In this document: one piece after another, positions 16,841-23,108 of the stretch
How positions within the stretch are numbered: the first letter of the stretch is position 1
How the letters are laid out: the number at the start of each line of letters is the position of its first letter
NCBI GenBank assembly: GCA_902802805.1
Contig: CADCNE010000008.1
Span: 35,307 to 89,213, forward strand
Reading direction: 5' to 3'
Length of the DNA: 53,907 nt
From: an uncultured Eubacteriales bacterium
GTDB taxonomy: Bacteria; Bacillota; Clostridia; Christensenellales; CAG-138
The notes under the pieces: model-generated
Seen by the model: only the letters and a program-made list of their open reading frames with translations
What the model was told of the DNA's origin: nothing
The model's database searches: none
Program-made: the position numbers and the translations under genes

Positions 16841-16975
16841 GCCGACTGCCGATAAGGGCACCAGACCATTTGCGGCGATTTGATCAAATGGAATACTGGC
16901 AGGTTGAAATGGCGCTTTGCGGCGCCATTTCCTTTTATTATGACGCCGCTTCTGCCACCCTTCTTGCCAGTCGGC
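16841..16975. repeat. MITE-like repeat, copy 1
   Basis: 135 bases starting two bases after the DUF1292 stop codon. Terminal inverted repeats are 16841-16865 (begins GCCGACTG, contains AAGGG, ends CAGA) and the complement of 16951-16975; 19 of 25 positions match. In the middle is the palindrome GAAATGGCGC (16906-16915) / GCGCCATTTC (16922-16931). Read on the minus strand, the centre aligns with copy 2 (22883-23076): same palindrome, then ACCTG-CAGTAT, then GC-GCAAATGGTCTG. No coding capacity. Confidence 0.75.
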
Positions 16976-16993
16976 AGAGCGAAACATAACGAG

Positions 16994-17018
16994 AAGCGCT
17001 CCGCTGGAGCGCTTTTTT
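16994..17018 (+). terminator. Terminator downstream of DUF1292 gene
   Basis: AAGCGCTCC (16994-17002) / GGAGCGCTT (17006-17014), 3-base loop, T6 run. The repeat element lies between it and the gene it serves. Confidence 0.9.
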
Positions 17019-17084
17019 GTTGCCGCGTTGGTTGACACCTCGAAGAAATATTAAAAAAATGTTCATTTTTTACAAGAAAAGTAC

Positions 17085-17112
17085 ACCACAACCGCGCATT
17101 GTGTGGTATTAT
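17085..17112 (+). promoter_or_regulatory. Possible promoter/operator of SH3-repeat gene
   Basis: Inverted repeat ACCACA (17085-17090) / TGTGGT (17102-17107) directly abuts TATTAT (17107-17112), a -10-like box. No good -35 is at the matching distance. A separate TTGACA (17032-17037) lies too far upstream for that -10. A repressor or activator site is possible. Confidence 0.35.
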
Positions 17113-17178
17113 ATAAAAGAAGAATGACGGAGGGCGTCTTTTTGGGGCGCCGCCGTTCGAGAGAGGAGATATATACGT

Positions 17179-18093
17179 ATGAAAAAATGGATCAGCCTTC
17201 TGTTGGTCGCTCTGATGCTGATGGCGATCGCGCCTGTGGCCATGGCCGACCCGGAGATCACCGAGGACAGCATCATCACCATCGTCAACTGCAAGAACTC
17301 TGCCAACGTCCGGGAGAAGGCCACCAGCGACAGCAAGAAGCTGGGCGAAGCTCCCCGGGGCAAGACCTACCAGCTGCTGGCGGTGGAGGGCAACTGGTAC
17401 AAGATCCAGTACAAGAAGGACTTGACGGGCTATGTGTACACCAAGTACGGCAAGGTGGGCAAGAAGGGCGACGCGCCGCTGAAGGACACCGCCACGGTGA
17501 CCAACGCCCCCGACGGCGTCAACATCCGCGCCAAGGCCAGCAGCTCCAGCAAGATCCTGGGCGTGGCCTATAACGGCGACACCTTTGAGGTCACGGGCAA
17601 GAGCGGCAAGTGGACCAAGGTGATCTATAAGGGCGACACCGCTTACATCTACACCTCCTACCTGTCCATCACCAAGGGCACCGAAACGCCGACGGGCACC
17701 AAGATGTACGTGACCGGCGTCGATGTGCTGAACGTTCGCGCCAAGGCCAGCAGTTCCAGCAAGATCCTGGGCACCTATAATAAGGGCGACGAGGTCACCG
17801 TCTACGGCACCAGCGGCAAGTGGTCCAAGATCAAGTATTCCGGCGACACGGCCTGGCTGTTCACCTCCTATCTGACCAAGTACAAGGACGATGTGGATGG
17901 CAAGACGGCCACCATCGTCAACGTGAAGTATCAGGTGAACATCCGTGCCAAGGCCAGCAGCTCCAGCAAGAAGCTGGGCACGGCGGTGAACGGCGAGACC
18001 TTTACCGCGAAGGGCGTCAGCGGCCGGTGGGTGAAGGTGGAGTATAAGGGCGATACGGCCTATATCTACGACAAATATGTGAAGATCGGCTGA
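17179..18093 (+). CDS. Secreted protein with four SH3b (SH3_3) repeats
   Basis: 304 residues; GAGAGGAG precedes ATG 17179. Signal peptide MKKWISLLLVALMLMAIAPVAMA is followed by four bacterial SH3 repeats of about 60 residues (roughly 32-95, 98-165, 173-238 and 242-304). Each has the pattern VNxRxxASSSSKxLG, then GxxxxVxGxSGxWxKVxYKGDTxYIYxxY. The last three share near-identical RAKASSSSK blocks, indicating recent duplication. Such domains bind cell-wall peptide or accompany wall hydrolases; no enzymatic domain is present here, so it is a probable wall-binding exported protein. Confidence 0.88.
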   Translation: MKKWISLLLVALMLMAIAPVAMADPEITEDSIITIVNCKNSANVREKATSDSKKLGEAPRGKTYQLLAVEGNWYKIQYKKDLTGYVYTKYGKVGKKGDAPLKDTATVTNAPDGVNIRAKASSSSKILGVAYNGDTFEVTGKSGKWTKVIYKGDTAYIYTSYLSITKGTETPTGTKMYVTGVDVLNVRAKASSSSKILGTYNKGDEVTVYGTSGKWSKIKYSGDTAWLFTSYLTKYKDDVDGKTATIVNVKYQVNIRAKASSSSKKLGTAVNGETFTAKGVSGRWVKVEYKGDTAYIYDKYVKIG

Positions 18094-18111
18094 CGCCGAC
18101 CGGAGGTTTCG

Positions 18112-18150
18112 ACAGGGATCGTGCCGTGCCGCGGTCCCTGTTTTCTGTTT
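18112..18150 (+). terminator. Terminator of SH3-repeat gene
   Basis: ACAGGGATCG (18112-18121) / CGGTCCCTGT (18132-18141) with one G-U pair, followed by TTTTCTGTTT. Confidence 0.8.
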
Positions 18151-18151
18151 C

Positions 18152-18180
18152 TTGACAGGCCGGATCCCCTATGCCATACT
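18152..18180 (+). promoter_or_regulatory. Promoter of secreted-protein pair
   Basis: TTGACA (18152-18157), 17-base spacer, CATACT (18175-18180), 39 bases before ATG 18220. Confidence 0.85.
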
Positions 18181-18219
18181 TTGAGCAAGCCCACGACGCT
18201 GTCCGACCAAGGAGGACCG

Positions 18220-19239
18220 ATGAAAAAAGCGATCTCTGTTCTGCTGGCCCTGGCCATGACGCTGGTCCTGGCCGCCTGCATGAACGTGAAAGTGGCTGAG
18301 ACCCCCGCTGAAAAGACCGAGGAGCCTGCGGTCACCGCGGAGCCAACGGCCGAGCCCACGGCGGAACCGACGCCGGAACCTACCCCGGAGCCCACGCCTG
18401 AGCCCACGCCGGAGCCCACGGCCGCGCCGACGGATACCCCCGCGCCCACGGAGGTCCCCGACAAGGCGATCCTGGCGGCGGCCAACGAAAAGCTGCGGCG
18501 GGTCCAAAGCCTCCACATGGACATGGAAGTGGACATGGACATGGACATATCCCTGGCCATGGGCGAATTCACGCAGGGGATACCCGCGGACGTTCGCATG
18601 ACGCTCAAGGTGGATTTGACCCGTGATCCCGACCTGTTTCGGGGCGAGATGGATCTGTCCGCCGTGGGAGAGACCGCCGAAGCTCAGATCTACGGGGCCC
18701 GGGACGGCGAGAGCGCCGTGGTCTACACCTCGATGGATCAGGGAAAAACCTGGCGGAAGCAGGGAGATCTTCAGATGGACCGGCTGCTTCGATCCCCCGG
18801 CGACATCTTGGGGCTGCTCCTCGAGGGGGACCTGCGGCACACCGGCGCCACGGACGTGAACGGTCGCCCCGCCGCGGTCTATATCGGCAAGGTGAGCGGA
18901 AAACGCCTCCGGGAGATCATGGAGAGCACGGGCACCCTGGGCACGATGAGCGAGGCCTTGTCGCTGGACCTTCCCGAGGTGGTCCTGGATGAGCTGAGCG
19001 ATATGGACGTGACGATCCGGATCGACGAGCAAAGCGGTCTGCCCATCGGGTGCACGGTGGATATGACCGGGGCCATGGGGGACCTGATGACCGCGATCCT
19101 GACGGCGGATAAGGAGGCGGGGGGCGTGGAGATCCGCATGGACGTGACCGCCGCCGTGCTGAACATGACCTTGTCCGACTTCGATGCCGTGGAGCCCATC
19201 GTCATCCCCGAAGAAGCTCTGAACGCTCCGGGGTCCTGA
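18220..19239 (+). CDS. Lipoprotein with Glu-Pro-Thr stalk, LppX/DUF6612-like
   Basis: 339 residues; AAGGAGGACCG precedes ATG 18220. MKKAISVLLALAMTLVLAAC gives a clear lipobox (LAAC, Cys20). Residues about 38-75 are a TxEP/TPEP repeat stalk. The rest is a single domain with alternating Met-Asp strands (LHMDMEVDMDMDI, then VRMTLKVDLT) and a DQGKTWRKQ segment. It is reminiscent of the LolA/LppX-like lipoproteins grouped as DUF6612, but I am unsure of the family. It ends AVEPIVIPEEALN, like its downstream neighbour, so the two are probably paralogues made by tandem duplication. Surface anchored; function unknown. Confidence 0.82.
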   Translation: MKKAISVLLALAMTLVLAACMNVKVAETPAEKTEEPAVTAEPTAEPTAEPTPEPTPEPTPEPTPEPTAAPTDTPAPTEVPDKAILAAANEKLRRVQSLHMDMEVDMDMDISLAMGEFTQGIPADVRMTLKVDLTRDPDLFRGEMDLSAVGETAEAQIYGARDGESAVVYTSMDQGKTWRKQGDLQMDRLLRSPGDILGLLLEGDLRHTGATDVNGRPAAVYIGKVSGKRLREIMESTGTLGTMSEALSLDLPEVVLDELSDMDVTIRIDEQSGLPIGCTVDMTGAMGDLMTAILTADKEAGGVEIRMDVTAAVLNMTLSDFDAVEPIVIPEEALNAPGS

Positions 19240-19248
19240 CCGACCGCC

Positions 19249-19272
19249 AGCCGCCCCAGGGCGGCTCGTTTC
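19249..19272 (+). terminator. Weak hairpin between paralogues
   Basis: AGCCGCCC (19249-19256) / GGGCGGCT (19259-19266) with a short loop, then CGTTTCCC. The U-tract is poor; it could attenuate rather than stop transcription into the next gene. Confidence 0.35.
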
Positions 19273-19303
19273 CCTAACGATACGACAGAAAAGGAGATAC
19301 ACC

Positions 19304-20218
19304 ATGAAAAAAACGATCGCTCTTTTCCTTTCCCTCCTGTTGCTCCTGGGCCTGACGGTCTTGGTCGGGGCGAGGACCGCCAGCGCTGCCATGGCGGCCC
19401 CTCGGTCGGACGAGTCCGCCGAAGACGCGGTGCGGGATGCCTTTGCAAAGCTTTGTGAGGCGGAGAGCCTCCGGTATGACATCGGCATCACCATGGAGAT
19501 GGCCATGAAGATCTCCGCCCAGGGGGTGACCATGGAGATGCCCATCAACATGCGCATGACCTGCGGCCTGGATATGCAGATGGACCCCTATCTGGTGAAG
19601 GGGGACGTGACCATGGATGTCGATATGGGCACCTACGGGATCCAGACGCAGCATATCCTGGTCTACGGCGCCAACGACGGGGAGAAGCTCGTCGCCTATT
19701 CCTCCATGGACGACGGTGCCACCTGGACGACTCAGGAGAACGGCAGCCTCCACGCGCTGCTGCCGGGGGAAGCCTTCAATCTGATCCAGGATCATGTCCA
19801 TGACGTGGTGCGGGCGGGGACGGAGACCTTTCAGGGCGCGAAGGTCGATGTGTATACCGGCTTGCTGGAAGGCAAGTACATAAACCAGGTCGTGTCCGCC
19901 ACGGGCATGGACGGCATGCTCTCTGAGGTCACCGGCGGGGACGAGACCGCCCTGGACGCCGCTGAACTGGGCGATATCCCGGTGACCATCTACATCGACG
20001 GCGACGGCTATCCGGTGTACTACGCTATGGATATGGCCGAAGCCATGAATGGCATGCTGGCGGCCGCCATGCAGGAGCTCATGGGCATGTCGGAGATGGA
20101 GGGCATGGAGATCACCATAGACATTCCCGTCGTTCGGGGGGAGAGCATCCTCGCCAGCTTCAACGCCGTGGAGCCCATCGTCATCCCCGAGGCCGCTCTG
20201 AGCGCCCCGGAGGCATAA
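19304..20218 (+). CDS. Secreted paralogue of the upstream lipoprotein, without lipobox
   Basis: 304 residues; AAAAGGAG precedes ATG 19304. The signal peptide ends near TASA|AM and has no Cys at the cleavage site, so it is probably secreted rather than lipidated; the stalk is absent. The domain shares the features of the 18220 protein: alternating Met strands (MEMAMKI, MEMPINMRM, VTMDVDM), SMDDGATWTTQ, and the ending AVEPIVIPEAALS. It probably belongs to the same transcript. Met is strikingly frequent throughout, including the MQELMGMSEMEGMEI segment. Function unknown. Confidence 0.82.
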   Translation: MKKTIALFLSLLLLLGLTVLVGARTASAAMAAPRSDESAEDAVRDAFAKLCEAESLRYDIGITMEMAMKISAQGVTMEMPINMRMTCGLDMQMDPYLVKGDVTMDVDMGTYGIQTQHILVYGANDGEKLVAYSSMDDGATWTTQENGSLHALLPGEAFNLIQDHVHDVVRAGTETFQGAKVDVYTGLLEGKYINQVVSATGMDGMLSEVTGGDETALDAAELGDIPVTIYIDGDGYPVYYAMDMAEAMNGMLAAAMQELMGMSEMEGMEITIDIPVVRGESILASFNAVEPIVIPEAALSAPEA

Positions 20219-20235
20219 AAAAATACGGAGGCACC

Positions 20236-20766
20236 ATGGACCTGAAGCTGATCAAGCTGACACGGGCATATGAGAAGCAGCTGGGCGAGATGATCGACGA
20301 ATGGAAAGCGGACCAGGAGATCAACCACACCAACCGCTCCCCCTGGGCCATCTTCAAGAACGACTATCACGATTTCGACTACTATCTCGAGCACCTGGAG
20401 CTGAAGACCGCTACGGAGGGCAAGGTGCCCGATTCGGTGTTCTTCCTGCTGGACCCGGAGCGGGATCGGCTCCTCGGTGCGGTGAACATCCGCCACTATC
20501 TCAACGACGCCCTGCTGCGGGAGGGCGGGCACATCGGTGACGGCATCCGGCCCAGCGAACGGCGCAAGGGCTACGCCACGGAGCTGGTGCGGCTTGCGTT
20601 GATCGAGTGCAAAAAGCTGGGCATCCACAGGGTGCTCATGACCTGCGACAAGGACAACGTGGGCTCCGCCAAGTCCATCGTCCGGAACGGCGGCGTGCTG
20701 GAAAACGAGTTCGTCAATGAAGACGGCAACGTGGAACAGCGGTATTGGATCGACCTGGGCGATTGA
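20236..20766 (+). CDS. GNAT family N-acetyltransferase
   Basis: 176 residues, start ATG 20236 after ACGGAGGC, 17 bases from the previous stop. The acetyl-CoA-binding loop is RPSERRKGYATELVR, with the usual preceding strand HIGDGIRP and the following helix ALIECKKLGIHRVLMTCDKDNVGSAKSIV. The N-terminal half (AYEKQLGEMIDEW, LLGAVNIRHYL) resembles YesJ/YkkB-type acetyltransferases of unknown substrate. Length and motifs are normal. It is followed by a terminator shared with the converging isomerase gene. Confidence 0.9.
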   Translation: MDLKLIKLTRAYEKQLGEMIDEWKADQEINHTNRSPWAIFKNDYHDFDYYLEHLELKTATEGKVPDSVFFLLDPERDRLLGAVNIRHYLNDALLREGGHIGDGIRPSERRKGYATELVRLALIECKKLGIHRVLMTCDKDNVGSAKSIVRNGGVLENEFVNEDGNVEQRYWIDLGD

Positions 20767-20785
20767 CTGCAGAACAACAGATAAA

Positions 20786-20820
20786 AGGACCGCGGGGGTT
20801 TGCCTCGCGGTCCTTGCTGT
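20786..20820. terminator. Terminator between acetyltransferase and lyxose isomerase
   Basis: AGGACCGCG (20786-20794) / CGCGGTCCT (20806-20814), preceded by AAAA and followed by TGCTGT. It serves converging genes; the weak U-tract on + and the AAAA (UUUU on the minus strand) suit the minus transcript better. Confidence 0.7.
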
Positions 20821-20827
20821 ATACGCC

Positions 20828-21514
20828 TTATCTCGCCGCCGGGTACTCCCCGCACAGCAGCCGATAGGGGGGCTCGTCCTCCTCGATGGCGGGGAAGCGG
20901 CCCACGGGGGGCTCGAAGCGGTTGTCGTGCTCGTCGTCGTTGGTTTGGGAGATCTCGCCGAGGAGCGCCGGACCCTGGCCCGGCTCCACCTGGAAGTCGT
21001 GGTAGAGGCCCTGGTGGACGTGGATGCTCTCCCCCGGCGTCAGGCGGATGAGGGTGCCGGCTGGGACGGTGAACCGGCGGCCGTCGCAGTTCAGCGTCAC
21101 GGGGTTCGCGTAGTCGATGCTCTCGTCGGGCAGGGAGTTGTAGACCCGGATCAGGACTGGCGCGCCGCCCCGGTGGATGATGTCCTCGGTCTTGAACCAG
21201 TGGAAGTGGTTGGGGGCGTACTGGCCCTCCTTGAGATAGAGGAGCTTTTCGGCGTAGACGGAGGGGTATTTGTCCGCCATGGCCCGGTTCCCGTTGCGGA
21301 TGGTGATGAGGCTGAACCCAAAGCGGTCGAAGTCGCCCTTACCGTAGTCGGTGATGTCCCAGCCCAGCTTGCAGTCCCGGACCTCGTCGTATTCGTGGCC
21401 CTTGGTTTGCCATTCCTCCGGCGTGAAATGGCAGAAGGCGGGCAGGGAAAAGCGATATTCCTGAATCATGCGCTCCATCTCCCGGAGCGCTGCGTTGATT
21501 TCACTGCGTTTCAT
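20828..21514 (-). CDS. D-lyxose ketol-isomerase (cupin type)
   Basis: 228 residues, equal to known D-lyxose isomerases, which interconvert D-lyxose and D-xylulose using a divalent metal. A cupin core is visible: metal ligands His103 and His105 in PNHFHWFKTEDI with Glu110, and a later His in HVHQGLYHDFQ (about 165-172). Further family marks are MKRSEINAALREMERMI, GWDITDYGKGDFDRFGFSL and YAEKLLYLKEGQ. GGACGGAG precedes the start. It stands alone between a converging acetyltransferase and the diverging CLC gene, with no sugar transporter nearby. Confidence 0.9.
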   Translation of the reverse strand: MKRSEINAALREMERMIQEYRFSLPAFCHFTPEEWQTKGHEYDEVRDCKLGWDITDYGKGDFDRFGFSLITIRNGNRAMADKYPSVYAEKLLYLKEGQYAPNHFHWFKTEDIIHRGGAPVLIRVYNSLPDESIDYANPVTLNCDGRRFTVPAGTLIRLTPGESIHVHQGLYHDFQVEPGQGPALLGEISQTNDDEHDNRFEPPVGRFPAIEEDEPPYRLLCGEYPAAR

Positions 21515-21653
21515 ATCAATTCTCCGTCCTTACTGACCTCCCCCCCTTTTTTTCAGGGGAGGAAAGCGCTCACGTCAGCGCAAAGTAGATCGCGCCGACG
21601 GCCTGACCGAACTCAATCTGTGCAAATTCGTCCTGCTGGGCCTGCTGGCGGGC

Positions 21654-22787
21654 GTGGTCTGCGGCGGGGTGGGCACGGCTTTCTACCACGCCGTCGCCCT
21701 CGCCACCCGGCTCAGGAAGGCCCACCCCTGGCTCCTCTATCTGCTGCCTGCGGCGGGGCTGTTGACGGCGTACCTCTACGCCCTGCTGAAGATGGAAAAG
21801 GACCCGGGCACCGATGCGGTGCTCCGGGCCACCAAGGAGCATGAGAGCGTCCCGGCGCGCCTCGCCGCGCTGATCTTCTCCGGCACCTTCCTGACCCACC
21901 TTTGCGGCGGGTCCGCGGGCCGAGAGGGGGCCGCGCTGCAGATCGGCGGGGGCCTGGGCACCGCCATCAGCCGGCTGTTGAAGCTTTCCGATGGGGAGAC
22001 CCGGCTCGTGACCATGTGCGGCATGAGCGCCGTGTTCGCCGCCGTGTTCGGGACGCCCCTGACCGCCGCGGTATTCTCCATCGAGGTGGCCAGCGTGGGC
22101 ATGATCTCCTCCACGGCGGTGCTGCCCTGCGTGCTCTCGTCCATGACCGCTTCCTACATCGCCCGGCTCCTGGGCGCGGAGGCGGAGGCGTACGTCCTGC
22201 AGGGGGTCCCGGCCCTGAGCCTTCAGAGCCTGTGGCCGGGGCTCGTATGCGCCCTGGTCAGCATCCTCTTCTGCGAGGTCATGCACACCTCCCACAAGCT
22301 GTTCGGGAAGTTCTTCCCCAACCGATACCTGCGGGTGGCCGTGGGCGCTGCGCTGGTGATGGGCATATCGCTCCTGCTGGGCACGAGCCGGTACAACGGC
22401 GCCGGGTCGGACGTGATCACCGGGGCCATCGAGGGGGAGGCCCTGCCCTGGGACGGGATCATCAAGCTCCTGCTGACCGCCATCACCATGGGCTGCGGCA
22501 TGAAGGGCGGGGAGATCGTCCCCTCCTTCTTCGTGGGCTCCACCATGGGGTGTCTGCTGGGGCCGCTGGTGGGCCTCAGCCCCTCCTTCGGCGCGGGCCT
22601 CTGCATGGTGGGCCTCTTCTGCGGCGTGGTGAACTGCCCCATCGCCAGCGTGCTCCTCAGTATGGAGCTCTTCGGCGGCGCGGGGCTGCCCTTCTTCGCC
22701 CTGGCAGCGGCCGTCAGCTTCGCCTGCAGCGGGCGGCACAGTCTCTATTCCGCCCAGAGCTTCGTGTTCGATAAGGTGAGCGTATAA
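21654..22787 (+). CDS. CLC-family chloride channel/antiporter, 5' end uncertain
   Basis: Membrane channel of the CLC family. The segment GGSAGREGAALQIGGG is the conserved motif with the gating Glu, and FGTPLTAAVFSIEV and the second-half GGEIVPSFFVGSTMG motifs are intact. The first selectivity motif is DPGTDAVL instead of GSGIP, as in divergent subgroups. GTG 21654 is the first standard start codon, but it cuts into the first helix; homology-like sequence (LTELNLCKFVLLGLLAGVVCGG) begins near 21600 in frame, and the frame is open back to 21537 with no ATG, GTG or TTG. The true 5' end appears to be missing or changed, or a non-standard codon is used. No fluoride riboswitch-like structure is evident upstream. 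Confidence 0.8.
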   Translation: MVCGGVGTAFYHAVALATRLRKAHPWLLYLLPAAGLLTAYLYALLKMEKDPGTDAVLRATKEHESVPARLAALIFSGTFLTHLCGGSAGREGAALQIGGGLGTAISRLLKLSDGETRLVTMCGMSAVFAAVFGTPLTAAVFSIEVASVGMISSTAVLPCVLSSMTASYIARLLGAEAEAYVLQGVPALSLQSLWPGLVCALVSILFCEVMHTSHKLFGKFFPNRYLRVAVGAALVMGISLLLGTSRYNGAGSDVITGAIEGEALPWDGIIKLLLTAITMGCGMKGGEIVPSFFVGSTMGCLLGPLVGLSPSFGAGLCMVGLFCGVVNCPIASVLLSMELFGGAGLPFFALAAAVSFACSGRHSLYSAQSFVFDKVSV

Positions 22788-22804
22788 AAACACATACAAA
22801 TATA

Positions 22805-22880
22805 GGGCTGCTCCGGATGGCTATCGGTCCAAGATGCCTTCGGAGCAGCCCGCAGCTTGTCAAATACTTTTGACAAGCTG
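22805..22880. repeat. Two adjacent hairpins after CLC gene
   Basis: Hairpin 1: GGGCTGCTCCG (22805-22815) / CGGAGCAGCCC (22841-22851). Hairpin 2: CAGCTTGTCAAA (22853-22864) / TTTGACAAGCTG (22869-22880), a perfect 12-pair stem. The GGGCTGCTC arm recurs in the terminator at 23078, so matching hairpins flank the repeat at 22883-23076. Confidence 0.7.
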
Positions 22881-22882
22881 AA

Positions 22883-23076
22883 CAGTCTGTCAGCAAAGGA
22901 TGGCAGAAGCCGTTTTCTCCGCCCCGAAGCTGTACAAAGGTACCGCGAGAGGGCGGAAAAACGGCTAATTTGCGGCATTTGTTCAAAGGAAATGGCGCCG
23001 AAAGCGCCATTTCTACCTGTCAGTATAGTACAATATCTTTTGCTGCAAATGGTCTGCCGCCTTTTTCGACAGACTG
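22883..23076. repeat. MITE-like repeat, copy 2
   Basis: 194 bases bounded by inverted repeats CAGTCTGTC...AAAGG...GGCAGA (22883-22907) and its near complement (23053-23076). The inner palindrome GAAATGGCGC (22989-22998) / GCGCCATTTC (23004-23013) and flanking ACCTG-CAGTAT and GCAAATGGTCTG are shared with copy 1 (16841-16975), in the opposite orientation. It is longer than copy 1 because of about 60 extra bases in the left half. No coding capacity. Confidence 0.75.
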
Positions 23077-23077
23077 A

Positions 23078-23108
23078 GGGCTGCTCGATCGGAGCAGCCC
23101 CCTTTTTT
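23078..23108 (+). terminator. Terminator downstream of CLC gene
   Basis: GGGCTGCTC (23078-23086) / GAGCAGCCC (23092-23100), then CCTTTTTT. The run of T supports termination on the + strand. Confidence 0.85.

Noticed and set aside
17515..17990. Regularly repeated DNA in the SH3 gene, looking like a CRISPR or satellite
   Set aside because: Units are codon-aligned SH3 repeats of about 180-210 bases that encode conserved protein motifs, with no spacer structure.
18340..18435. Short tandem repeat of GAGCCCACG type
   Set aside because: Encodes the Thr-Pro-Glu-Pro stalk of a lipoprotein; not an independent element.
21515..21653. Fluoride riboswitch upstream of the CLC gene
   Set aside because: Only about 140 bases are available and I could not see the conserved crcB-motif pairing; only a C/G hairpin is present.
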